A stretch of DNA of 8,033 nucleotides from Candidatus Neomicrothrix sp. UBA4742 (GCA_002403895.1 DHIQ01000069.1:1-8033), one strand, 5' to 3'; positions 1-6,559 are shown, numbered from the stretch's first letter. Program-made: numbers and translations. The notes: generated by a model not told the origin, from the sequence alone.

Positions 1-53
1 TTCGGTGGGACCGAGCCCCAGGACCCCGTTGACACCCGTCGTAGCCTCGCGGC

Positions 54-668
54 GTGGACCAGACCGGCGGGGATGATCCGAGCGCAGCCGACGACTTGGG
101 CGACGCGTTCGACGGGTTCGATGACCTCGATGGCTTGGCCGCGTGGGCAGCCGAGGTCCGGGTCGACGACGCCATCGACCAGCGCCGCCGCGCCGCGTGG
201 CTGCGCCGGCAGGCCGCCGAGGGGGCGACCTTGGCCGGGGTCCTGGTGGACCTGGCCGAACAGGGTCGGGCCGTGACCGTCCAGACCTCCGTGGGGCAGC
301 GCCATCGGGGTCGGATCACCATCGTGGGTCGCGACGTGGTGGGCCTGCGCTCGATCGATGGTCAGGTGATCCTCCTGCGCCTCGATGCCGTCGTCACCCT
401 GCGGCCCCAGCCGGGAGCCTTGCCCGTGACGGGCGACGAGCCCCTCGACGCGACCACGACGCTGCATCGCCTGCTGGGCCGACTCCACCAGGGCCGGGAC
501 CGGGTGGTGATGACGATGCGCGGCGGGGAGGCGCTGGCGGGCGCGCTGGTGAACGTGGGTCACGACGTCCTCACCGTGACCACCGATGCCGGCGGCCAGG
601 TCTACGTGCCGCTCGACTCAGTGATTGAGGTCTCGGTGGTCGAGGTCTGGGTGCCCGAGTCCGGGTAG
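54..668 (+). CDS. Hypothetical protein with two tandem Sm-like beta-barrel repeats
   Basis: 204 residues; function unknown. The N-terminus (1-42) is very acidic. Residues 43-70 form a predicted basic/alanine-rich helix (RRRAAWLRRQAAEG, then LAGVLVDLAEQG). Two copies of a roughly 44-residue beta-rich unit follow, at about 74-117 and 151-195. They align with identical spacing over the first 22 positions: V, then G at +8 and +13, the block VGxDV at +18 to +22, and later GQV and LD-[AS]-V. This strand-turn pattern resembles the Sm/Lsm small barrel, but that is a fold inference. No membrane segment or signal peptide is seen. The GTG start lies just after an in-frame TAG at 42-44, so the frame cannot extend further. 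No clear ribosome binding site is visible and initiation may be leaderless. The last 67 bases overlap the convergent HTH gene. I recall similar proteins in other actinomycetes, where they are also uncharacterised. A role in pilus control is only suggested by position. Confidence 0.5.
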   Translation: MDQTGGDDPSAADDLGDAFDGFDDLDGLAAWAAEVRVDDAIDQRRRAAWLRRQAAEGATLAGVLVDLAEQGRAVTVQTSVGQRHRGRITIVGRDVVGLRSIDGQVILLRLDAVVTLRPQPGALPVTGDEPLDATTTLHRLLGRLHQGRDRVVMTMRGGEALAGALVNVGHDVLTVTTDAGGQVYVPLDSVIEVSVVEVWVPESG

Positions 669-892
669 AGGTGCTCGAGCGTGCCCGGTTCGATGCGGCA
701 GTTGTCGATGAACCCATCGACGTCCGTCGCTTTGAGGCGGATCACCCGGCCGAAGCGGTAGGCCGCCACCTGTCCCTCATCGATGAAGCGATAAAGGGTG
801 CGCGGCGTGATGCCGAGCCGGTCGGCAGCGTCGGCCGTGCTGAGCCAGCGAATGTCGTCGTCCGGCGACGTCGGTAAGCCTGAAGCGGTCAC
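602..892 (-). CDS. Excisionase/MerR-type helix-turn-helix DNA-binding protein
   Basis: 96 residues from a GTG at 892. Residues 16-66 match the HTH_17 (excisionase/BldC-like) winged helix pattern: WLSTADAADRLGITPRTLYR is the helix-turn-helix, followed by FIDEGQVAAYRFGRVIR as the wing and a helix ending near FIDNC. A Ser/Thr-rich tail (81-96) lies in the DNA shared with the convergent upstream gene. The frame stays open to a GTG at 1021, which would give 139 residues. I prefer 892 because the 43 extra codons have only about 53% G/C third positions against roughly 85% in the core, they cover the A/T-rich repeat patch, and an AAAGGGG sits 12 bases upstream of 892. The protein probably regulates transcription. 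It is divergent from the pilus operon and is the obvious candidate regulator of it and of itself. The family also includes phage excisionases, but no integrase or attachment site is seen here. Confidence 0.85.
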   Translation of the reverse strand: MTASGLPTSPDDDIRWLSTADAADRLGITPRTLYRFIDEGQVAAYRFGRVIRLKATDVDGFIDNCRIEPGTLEHLYPDSGTQTSTTETSITESSGT

Positions 893-900
893 CTGACCAA

Positions 901-938
901 GATACCCCTTTCGATATCTTTTCGCCAGTTTCGGTATC
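901..938. promoter_or_regulatory. A/T-rich patch with phased TTTCG repeats, candidate operator
   Basis: TTTCG occurs at 909-913, 920-924 and 929-933, spaced 11 and 9 bases, about one helical turn each. The outer two extend to TTTCGATATC (909-918) and TTTCGGTATC (929-938), exactly 20 bases apart. GATACC at 901-906 is inverted against GGTATC at 933-938. The patch is far richer in A/T than its surroundings and lies directly upstream of the preferred start of the minus-strand HTH gene. Head-to-tail direct repeats are the kind of site bound by the MerR-like regulator BldC of Streptomyces, so an autoregulatory operator is a reasonable inference. It also includes the likely ribosome binding site of the HTH gene (905-911, minus strand). 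Confidence 0.4.
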
Positions 939-1022
939 CCTGGCAAGAACGCGAGCGGAAACAACCCGCGCTGCGTGTCAACTTTGCCACCTTGTGCAGG
1001 GTCATCTGTGTCGGATGTCACG

Positions 1023-1052
1023 TTGCCCGGACCCGTGCTGGCTGCCTAGATT
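1023..1052 (+). promoter_or_regulatory. Candidate sigma-70-type promoter for the tad operon
   Basis: TTGCCC at 1023-1028 and TAGATT at 1047-1052 are separated by 18 bases. Each box matches its consensus at four of six positions. Transcription would begin near 1059, ahead of both plausible starts of the SAF protein gene. It is the best-looking plus-strand promoter in the divergent spacer, but such matches are weak evidence in DNA this rich in G+C. Confidence 0.3.
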
Positions 1053-1095
1053 CTCCACTCACTCGAACGCGCGGCTGGCGGAAGCGGCGGTTCCC

Positions 1096-1899
1096 TTGCA
1101 GGTCGGCGGAAGATGGAGAACGACGGCGAGCCTCGTCGCGCCCCAACTGGCCCACGAGGGGTCGTCGTCGGGCCCCACGGCGGCCCGGCCCATGCGCGCC
1201 CGACCGGCGTTGCCGTCCGGAAGGGCCCTGGCCGGCGGGTTCCTGGTGGCGGTGGCCATGATCCTGGCCTTCGCCGTTGCGTCGGCGTCGCGCCATGGCC
1301 CCCACCGTCAAGTGGTGGTGGCGCGTCGGGCCATCCCCGTCGGCCATCGCCTCGTTGTCGACGACTTGCGGCTCGAGCCCGCCGATCTCACCGATCCCGT
1401 GGCGAGCCAGCTGTTCGACCGAGCGACCGAGGTGACCGGCTCGGTCTCGCTCGTCTCCATCGCCGCTGACGGGATGATCAGCCGCTCGGCGGTGGTGGCC
1501 GACGGCGGCGACGGTGCCGTCGGCCGCGAGTTCTCGTTCCCGGTCGACCGGGAGCGAGCCATGAACGGCCGGCTGCAGCCCGGGGAGTCGGTGGACGTAC
1601 TCGTCACCTACGGCACCGGTGACAGCGCCCGCACCCTGGTGGTCGCGCCGGGCGTGCGACTGCTCGACGTCACCGAGGCCGGCAAGGCGACGCTCGGCTC
1701 GAACGGCAAGGTGGTGGTCACCCTGCTGCTCACCGATGCCGAGCAGCTCTTGCAGGCGGCGCACGCCAGCGCGGTCGGGGCCGTCACCCTCGTCCGCTCG
1801 ACCGGGGCCACCCCGGGGTCTCCTCTCGACACCTACGTCACTCCCGGAGCGCCGCCCCGCACCGCCGACACGGTGCCGACCTCAGGAGCAGGTCGGTGA
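1096..1899 (+). CDS. cpaB: SAF-domain CpaB/RcpC-family Flp pilus assembly protein
   Basis: 267 residues from a TTG at 1096. Order of parts: a variable N-terminus; the motif LPSGRAL just before a single membrane anchor at about 46-64 (ALAGGFLVAVAMILAFAV); a SAF domain at about 72-136 (VVVARRAIPVGHRL then VVDDLRLEP); an RcpC/CpaB-like domain at about 143-236; and a Pro/Thr-rich tail. CpaB/RcpC proteins sit on the outer face of the membrane in Tad systems, and in diderms they work with the secretin. Here the partner is unclear because no secretin gene is present. The start is uncertain. TTG 1096 has GGAAG 11 bases upstream, and the following codons have 87% G/C third positions. ATG 1192 (235 residues) would put LPSGRAL near residue 7, as in relatives I recall, but it lacks a visible ribosome binding site. 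GTG 994 is the longest option and looks non-coding at its start. This is the first gene of the operon and its stop overlaps the next start by four bases. Confidence 0.8.
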   Translation: MQVGGRWRTTASLVAPQLAHEGSSSGPTAARPMRARPALPSGRALAGGFLVAVAMILAFAVASASRHGPHRQVVVARRAIPVGHRLVVDDLRLEPADLTDPVASQLFDRATEVTGSVSLVSIAADGMISRSAVVADGGDGAVGREFSFPVDRERAMNGRLQPGESVDVLVTYGTGDSARTLVVAPGVRLLDVTEAGKATLGSNGKVVVTLLLTDAEQLLQAAHASAVGAVTLVRSTGATPGSPLDTYVTPGAPPRTADTVPTSGAGR

Positions 1900-3227
1900 C
1901 GGGCGAGCGGTTCCGCGTGCTGGGGCTGGCTCAGGCCCGCGCCGGCTGGTTCCGGGAGGTGAGCCGGTGGTCGACCAGCGCCGCCGTGCCGGTCGACTTC
2001 GTGAAGTGCGTCGCCGTCGACGAGCTCGTCGCCCGTCTCACCAGTGGTCGGGTGTTCTCGGCGCTGTTGATCGACGCCGGCGTGAGCGGGCTGGACCGTG
2101 ACCTCGTCGACCACGCCCGCGAGGTGGGCGCCGCCGTGGTTGTGGTCGACGACGGCCATACCCGGCGCGACTGGGCGGGGTTGGGGGTCGATGCCGTGCT
2201 CCCCGCGTCGTTCGATCGTGCCGTCCTGCTCACCACCCTGGTCCAGAACGCTCAGCCGGTGCAGCGCCCCGACACCGACGCGGCATCGGTCGAGCCGCTC
2301 GCCGTGGCCGGCTGGCGGGGCCGACTCGTGGCCGTCACCGGGCCGGGCGGGGGCGGATCCTCGACCGTGGCCATGGCTGCGGCCCAAGGCCTGGCGTCGC
2401 CTTCGACCCCGCGCCGCGATGACTCCCAGCGAAGCGACGTGCTCTTGGCCGACTGCGCCCTCCACGCCGACCTGGCGCTGCTGCACGACGCCGGCGACAT
2501 CGTGCCGGGCCTGCAGGAACTGGTCGAGGCGCACCGCAGTGGGCTCCCCGATGCCACGGAGGTGCGGGCCCTGACCTTCGTGTCGGAGGCCCGTGGCTAC
2601 CACCTGCTGCTCGGCCTGCGTCGCCATCGGGACTGGACGGCGCTGCGGCCTCGCGCCATGCAGGCGTCGATCGACGGCCTGCTCCGTACCTTCGACGTGG
2701 TCGTGGCCGACATCGACGCCGACCTCGAGGGCGACGACGAGGTCGGGTCGGTCGACATCGAAGACCGCAACCTGTTGGCTCGAACCATCGCCGCTCGAGC
2801 CGACCTCGTGGTGGTGGTCGCCCTCCCCACCATCGCCGGTCTACGACGGCTGGTAACGACGCTCGACGATCTCATCCGCTTCGGGGTGGGCGCTGAACGC
2901 CTCCAACCGATGCTCACCCAGGCCCCTCGGCGGGCCAGGGCGAGGGCTGAGCTCGCGGCCGCCGTGGGCGAGTTGACCAGCGGCCTCACCCACGGCGCCG
3001 AGGAGCTGGCCTCACCCGTCTTCGTCCCCGAGCGCAGCCACCTCGACCACCTCCACCGCGTCGGGAGCCCGCTGCCCCGAGCGGTGGTCGACCCGGTGGC
3101 CGAGGCGGTGCTTGCCCGCCTGGACCGTCAGCCAGTCGTGTCCCCCGGGATCGACGCCTTCGCGCCGGTGCCGGTACGGCCGGGTTCCCTGGGCGCGTGG
3201 GCCGACAACGAGGAGGTGGCCGGGTGA
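1896..3227 (+). CDS. tadZ: TadZ/CpaE-like pilus localisation protein with degenerate P-loop
   Basis: 443 residues. The GTG start overlaps the previous stop (GTGA), with AGGAG seven bases upstream at 1884-1888. Residues 5-118 look like a receiver-like domain typical of TadZ/CpaE: strand FSALLIDAG (54-62) and strand AAVVVVDD (79-86). Residues 143-410 are a MinD/ParA-type fold. The P-loop at 149-157 reads GPGGGGSST, so the two lysines of the deviant Walker A motif (GKGGVGKTT) are replaced by Pro150 and Ser155. LLADCALHADLALL (183-196) corresponds to the Walker A'/switch I region, and FDVVVADID (266-274) to Walker B. Here it is followed by an unusual acidic stretch (275-290). AR plus ADLVVVVALP (301-311) is typical of the family. 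TadZ proteins help place the Tad machine in the cell. ATP binding is doubtful in this one. The C-terminus contains the codons that also form the strong ribosome binding site of the next frame. Confidence 0.8.
   Translation: MTGERFRVLGLAQARAGWFREVSRWSTSAAVPVDFVKCVAVDELVARLTSGRVFSALLIDAGVSGLDRDLVDHAREVGAAVVVVDDGHTRRDWAGLGVDAVLPASFDRAVLLTTLVQNAQPVQRPDTDAASVEPLAVAGWRGRLVAVTGPGGGGSSTVAMAAAQGLASPSTPRRDDSQRSDVLLADCALHADLALLHDAGDIVPGLQELVEAHRSGLPDATEVRALTFVSEARGYHLLLGLRRHRDWTALRPRAMQASIDGLLRTFDVVVADIDADLEGDDEVGSVDIEDRNLLARTIAARADLVVVVALPTIAGLRRLVTTLDDLIRFGVGAERLQPMLTQAPRRARARAELAAAVGELTSGLTHGAEELASPVFVPERSHLDHLHRVGSPLPRAVVDPVAEAVLARLDRQPVVSPGIDAFAPVPVRPGSLGAWADNEEVAG
3211..3217 (+). promoter_or_regulatory. 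Consensus Shine-Dalgarno AGGAGGT inside the 3' end of tadZ
   Basis: AGGAGGT lies six bases before the GTG at 3224 that overlaps the tadZ stop. It is the best ribosome binding site in the window and supports translation starting at 3224 rather than at tadA, which starts 143 bases further on and has its own AGGAG (3354-3358). The same bases encode Glu-Glu-Val in TadZ. Confidence 0.7.
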
Positions 3228-3370
3228 CTGATGTTCGCTCTCCAGGCCCGACCTACTCAGCATCCCTTGGTGAAGCCGATCTGGCGGGGCAGGCGAACCG
3301 ACGGGCCGGCCATGGGGAGCAGCCCCCGCTGCACCTCGGTCTGACGGGTCGTCAGGAGCGGCGGCCATGA
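3224..3370 (+). CDS. Small 48-codon ORF coupled to tadZ and tadA
   Basis: 48 residues beginning MTDVRSPGPT and ending TGRQERRP. It is hydrophilic, with no membrane segment and no recognised family. Evidence for translation is positional: a consensus AGGAGGT six bases upstream, a GTG start overlapping the tadZ stop as GTGA, and a TGA that overlaps the tadA start as ATGA. It therefore turns the only other gap in the operon besides tadC-pilin into two standard stop/start overlaps. Against it, third-position G/C is about 65%, clearly below its neighbours, and the composition (Gly, Arg, Gln, Pro) is low in hydrophobic residues. It could be a small regulatory or accessory protein, a translated leader that couples tadA to tadZ, or the remnant of a larger gene. 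Confidence 0.5.
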   Translation: MTDVRSPGPTYSASLGEADLAGQANRRAGHGEQPPLHLGLTGRQERRP

Positions 3371-4683
3371 GGGTCACGGACGCGGAATTGAACCCCCTCG
3401 TCGAGATCGAGCAACGGGTGCAGGCCCGAGCCAAGGACCTGGTTCTCGACCTGGCCGAGCCGGCCGGCGAAGCGGAGTTGCGTGACCTCATCGAGTCCGA
3501 GATCGAGCAGTGGACCGACGACTTCAAGCGCGGCGGCCGACCCTTCGAGCTCGCCGGCCCCGACGTCGTCGCCGAGCGGGCCTTCCGCAACCTCGCTCGC
3601 TACGGGCCGTTGACACCCCTGCTCGAGGACGGCGACGTGTGGGAGATCATGATCAACGCGCCCGACGCCATCTTCGTGAAGCGTCACGCGGGTCAATCCG
3701 GCTATCACGACGACGTCTTTCACGACGGGGAGCACCTCACCCGGACCTTGACCAAGTTGCTCGACGATTCATCGTCGAGCCACCGCAAGCTCGACCCCGC
3801 CGAAGGCCTCCAGGACGCCCAGCTCGATGACGGGTCGCGCCTGCACATCGTGCACGGCGACGTGTCCCGGGGCGGCCACCTCATGGTGAACATCCGGAAG
3901 TTCACCGGCATCACGTTCCGTTCCCTGGACGAGTTGGTGCAGCGGGACATGCTGAGCTCGCAGGTGGCGGGATTTCTGGCGGCGTGTGTGCGCGCCGATC
4001 TCTCGATCGTGTTTGCCGGGGCCCCGGGCTCGGGCAAGACCACGCTGCTGTCATGTTGTGCCGCCGAGCTCGATCCGTCCCGTCGCGTGGTCATCGCCGA
4101 GGAAGTGTTCGAGGCCGATGTGCCCCTGGCCAACGTGGCCAGCATGCAAACGCGAGCGGCCCGCTCGGATCGCCCCGCGGTTGACCTCCGCCGGCTGGTC
4201 TCGGGCTTCCTGCGCATGGCGCCCGACGTCGCCATCGTGGGCGAGGTTCGCGACCGGGAAGCACTGCCGTTGCTCCTGACCCTGTCTTCGGGGGTGAAGG
4301 GCTTCACCACCATCCACGCCGGGTCGGCCCGTCAGGCCCTCACCCGATTGCGATTCATCTGCCAACTCTCCGATGGTGCGGGCGATCTCTCGGTCACGGC
4401 GCTCAACAGCCTGGTGAGCGAGGCGATCGACATCGTCGTGTTCTGTCGACGAACCGTCGAGGGGCCGAGGGTGGCCGAGGTCCTTGCCGTGGAAGATCTC
4501 GCCGCTGGTCCGGATGCCACCCAGTTCACGGTGACCGAGCTCTTCTCTCGTCGCTGCCGCGACGCACCCCTGGTCTGGACCGGCAATGTGGCGGCCCGGG
4601 CCACTCGCCACTTCGACGACGCCGGCATCGACCTCGACCGGGCCCTGAGCCACGACGGTCGCTCCTCCCGAGTGATCCCGTGA
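3367..4683 (+). CDS. tadA: TadA/CpaF-type secretion ATPase of the Flp pilus
   Basis: 438 residues, a normal length for TadA/CpaF. It starts at ATG 3367 with AGGAG eight bases upstream. The N-terminal domain (about 1-185) carries the family pattern YGPLTPLLEDGDVWEIMINA (79-98) and QLDDGSRLHIV...NIRKF (152-179). The ATPase core has Walker A GAPGSGKTT (218-226, Lys224), an acidic box IAEEVFEADVPLANV (243-257) followed by MQTR, Walker B VAIVGEVRDREA (288-299, Glu293) and a His box GFTTIHAGSARQALTRL (312-328, His317). All catalytic elements look intact. Family members form cytoplasmic hexamers that hydrolyse ATP to drive pilin addition through the TadB/TadC platform. In this family some members also power retraction. 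The stop overlaps the tadB start (GTGA). The core is less similar to the usual actinomycete CpaF consensus around 263-272 and 330-345, but nothing suggests inactivation. Confidence 0.97.
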   Translation: MRVTDAELNPLVEIEQRVQARAKDLVLDLAEPAGEAELRDLIESEIEQWTDDFKRGGRPFELAGPDVVAERAFRNLARYGPLTPLLEDGDVWEIMINAPDAIFVKRHAGQSGYHDDVFHDGEHLTRTLTKLLDDSSSSHRKLDPAEGLQDAQLDDGSRLHIVHGDVSRGGHLMVNIRKFTGITFRSLDELVQRDMLSSQVAGFLAACVRADLSIVFAGAPGSGKTTLLSCCAAELDPSRRVVIAEEVFEADVPLANVASMQTRAARSDRPAVDLRRLVSGFLRMAPDVAIVGEVRDREALPLLLTLSSGVKGFTTIHAGSARQALTRLRFICQLSDGAGDLSVTALNSLVSEAIDIVVFCRRTVEGPRVAEVLAVEDLAAGPDATQFTVTELFSRRCRDAPLVWTGNVAARATRHFDDAGIDLDRALSHDGRSSRVIP

Positions 4684-5570
4684 CCGCCTTCCTCATCGCC
4701 ATGGTGGCCGGCTACGGCGCCCACCTGGTGTCGAGCGCCGCCTTGTTCGGGTGGCGCGGAGACGGGCCGGGGCCGCGGTCCAGTACCCCGCGGCCCCGGC
4801 GGCGGGCCAAGTCGGCGATCGAGGCCTGGCTGGCCCAGGCCGGCCTGGGCGAGATCGCGCCTCGCGAGTTCCTCGCCGTTCTCGGCGTTCTCTTTGTGAT
4901 CGGGGCCGTCGGTGGCGCGGTCCTCTTCGGCGGTGCGATGCCCTCCCTCGTCCTGGGATTGTTCGCGGCCTCGGTGCCGGTTGCGAGCTACCGCGCTCGA
5001 CGTGCCCGAAACCGTGAGCACAGCCGAGAGGCGTGGCCCCGGCTCATCGACGAGATCCGGATCCTGACGGGCAGCGCCGGCTGGTCCATCCCGCAAGCGT
5101 TGTTCGAGGTCGGCACCTCGGGGCCGGCGGAGCTGCGACCGGCGTTCGAGGCTGCCCATCGTCAGTGGCTCCTCTCCACCGATTTCAGCCGCACGCTCGA
5201 CGTCCTCAAGGGCGCCCTGGTTGATCCAACGGCGGACGCCACCTGCGAGACGCTGCTCATCGCCCACGAACTCGGCGGCACCGATCTCGGCCGTCGGCTC
5301 GACGCCCTGGCCGAGGATCGCCGTCAGGACACCCAGGGCCGAAAGGACGCCTTGGCCAAGCAAGCCGGCGTCCGCTTCGCCCGGCGGTTCGTCCTCATCG
5401 TGCCGCTGGGCATGGCCCTCGTCGGCCTGTCCATCGGCAACGGCCGCGAGGCGTACGAGACGGCGTTCGGCCAACTCATCGTCGTCGTGGCCCTCGGCCT
5501 CGTGGTCATCTGCTGGATCTGGGCGGGGCGGATCATGCGCCTACCCGACGAAGAACGGGTCTTCCCATGA
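4680..5570 (+). CDS. tadB: TadB-like membrane platform protein (T2SSF domain)
   Basis: 296 residues from a GTG that overlaps the tadA stop by four bases. A membrane segment lies at about 4-22, then a basic linker (33-46), paired segments at about 64-84 and 87-103, a cytoplasmic type II secretion F domain (about 116-235), and two C-terminal segments at about 236-252 and 264-283. Family-typical pieces are LIDEIRILTGSAGWSIPQAL (122-141) and LLIAHELGGTDLGRRLDALA (192-211). TadB and TadC together form the inner-membrane platform on which the TadA ATPase acts. Topology and position directly after tadA support TadB. Its stop overlaps the tadC start (ATGA). Confidence 0.92.
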   Translation: MTAFLIAMVAGYGAHLVSSAALFGWRGDGPGPRSSTPRPRRRAKSAIEAWLAQAGLGEIAPREFLAVLGVLFVIGAVGGAVLFGGAMPSLVLGLFAASVPVASYRARRARNREHSREAWPRLIDEIRILTGSAGWSIPQALFEVGTSGPAELRPAFEAAHRQWLLSTDFSRTLDVLKGALVDPTADATCETLLIAHELGGTDLGRRLDALAEDRRQDTQGRKDALAKQAGVRFARRFVLIVPLGMALVGLSIGNGREAYETAFGQLIVVVALGLVVICWIWAGRIMRLPDEERVFP

Positions 5571-6475
5571 TCCGGCTCCAGGCCCTCGTCGTGGTGGCGC
5601 TGTGGGCGGGGGCGACCCTCCTGCTCGGGCAGCTGGGGTGGTTCCGGCGCCCACGCCTGGCGGAGCGCATCCGGCGCTACACCCCGGGGACAGCCGGTCC
5701 CGCCGCGCCGGTCGGTCTGCTGTCCGTCACATCGTTCCGCGAGATCATCCGCCCTCTGGCCCGCAGCTTCGGCGATCGACTCAGCCGGGTCTTCGGGGTG
5801 AGTGATGAACTGGCGATTCGACTCGCTCGGGCCCACTCGCCGCTGACGGTGACGGCCTTTCGCTCCCGCCAGATGGGCGCCAGTGTCGCTGCCCTTGGCA
5901 TCGGCGGTCTCGCCGTGCTGGCGTTCGCCCCTCCGCCGATGGTCGGCCTTCTGCTCCTGATCGGGCTCCCGTTGCTGACCTTCCTCGTGCTCGAGCAACG
6001 GGCACTGGCCGAGGCCAAGGGGTGGCAGCGACGCATCTTCCTCGAGCTGCCGGTGGTGACGGAGCAGCTGGGCATGCTGATCGGGGCGGGCTACTCCCTC
6101 GGTGGAGCATTGAACCGGCTGAGTCAGCGGGGATCAGGGGCGTGTGCCACCGACCTCACCCAGGTGTGCGCCCGTATCCGCCAAGGCCTGAGTGATGTGG
6201 ATGCCCTGCGGGAGTGGACCCGTCTGGCTGACGTCGATGCCCTGACCCGACTGGTGAATGTGCTCGCCTTGCATCGCGAGGGCGGAGACCTCGGACGCCT
6301 GATCTCCGAGGAAGCCCGGACCATCCGCGGCGACGTGCACCGCGAACTGGTCGAGACCATCGAGCGTCGATGTCAGCAGGTCTGGATCCCCGTCACCGTC
6401 GCCACCCTCGTGCCGGGCGTCCTGTTCATGGTCGTGCCGTTCATCGAGGCCATGCGCCTGTTCACCACCGGGTAG
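5567..6475 (+). CDS. tadC: TadC-like membrane platform protein (T2SSF domain)
   Basis: 302 residues from an ATG overlapping the tadB stop. Membrane segments lie at about 5-22, 104-121, 124-142 and 272-296. The T2SSF domain spans about 158-282, with LPVVTEQLGMLIGAGYSLGG (161-180) and LALHREGGDLGRLISEEART (233-252) as its two conserved halves. It ends with the hydrophobic VPGVLFMVVPFIEAM segment typical of TadC. It should pair with TadB in the platform complex. It is the last of the assembly-machinery genes and is separated from the pilin genes by the only true gap in the operon. Confidence 0.92.
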   Translation: MIRLQALVVVALWAGATLLLGQLGWFRRPRLAERIRRYTPGTAGPAAPVGLLSVTSFREIIRPLARSFGDRLSRVFGVSDELAIRLARAHSPLTVTAFRSRQMGASVAALGIGGLAVLAFAPPPMVGLLLLIGLPLLTFLVLEQRALAEAKGWQRRIFLELPVVTEQLGMLIGAGYSLGGALNRLSQRGSGACATDLTQVCARIRQGLSDVDALREWTRLADVDALTRLVNVLALHREGGDLGRLISEEARTIRGDVHRELVETIERRCQQVWIPVTVATLVPGVLFMVVPFIEAMRLFTTG

Positions 6476-6478
6476 CGC

Positions 6479-6547
6479 CGACCTCCCCAAAGCCGACCCA
6501 CCCTCCTCAGTCCACCCATCAACCCCACCACCACGGCCATCCACGAC
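6479..6547 (+). promoter_or_regulatory. C-rich, G-poor leader between tadC and the pilin gene
   Basis: From 6481 to 6547 there are 38 C and 6 G in 67 bases, while the surrounding DNA has roughly equal C and G. The transcript would be pyrimidine/A-rich and largely unstructured. This composition is what Rho utilisation sites look like, so a Rho-dependent control point is possible. An unstructured leader that favours high translation of the pilin is another option. I see no stem-loop terminator and no convincing promoter here. The pilin ribosome binding site AAGGCGG (6548-6554) follows directly. Confidence 0.35.
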
Positions 6548-6559
6548 AAGGCGGAATTC

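Larger units (their letters stand above)
893..1095. other. Divergent intergenic spacer between HTH gene and tad operon
   Basis: About 200 bases without a convincing gene. Both flanking frames stay open through much of it (minus strand to 1021, plus strand from 994), but third-position G/C falls to about 53% and 71% respectively. The plus-strand extension would encode an unlikely Cys-rich start (MQGHLCRMSRCPDPCW). The spacer contains the phased repeats at 901-938 and the candidate promoter at 1023-1052. I therefore read it as a shared control region for the two divergent transcription units. Confidence 0.6.

Noticed and set aside
29..34. TTGACA as a -35 box for the first gene
   Set aside because: There is no -10-like sequence at a proper distance, and the start codon at 54 is too close.
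976..981. TTGACA on the minus strand as a -35 box for the HTH gene
   Set aside because: The hexamer 17 bases downstream (CCGCTC) does not resemble a -10 box, and other spacings are no better.
893..1021. 43-codon N-terminal extension of the HTH protein from GTG 1021
   Set aside because: Third-position G/C is about 53% and the extension covers the phased A/T-rich repeats, so it reads as a control region.
994..1095. N-terminal extension of the SAF protein from GTG 994
   Set aside because: The added residues are Cys-rich, third-position G/C drops to about 71%, and the segment covers the candidate promoter.
1113..1469. 118-codon plus-strand frame from ATG 1113 with a purine-rich GGCGGAAG just upstream
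   Set aside because: It is out of frame with the membrane segment and SAF domain, and its Arg/Pro/Gly-rich product has no recognisable feature.
4332..5474. 380-codon open frame on the minus strand across tadA and tadB
   Set aside because: It lies antisense to two well-recognised genes, has a biased Gly/Arg/Glu/Gln composition with no domain, and is the usual by-product of high G+C codon bias.
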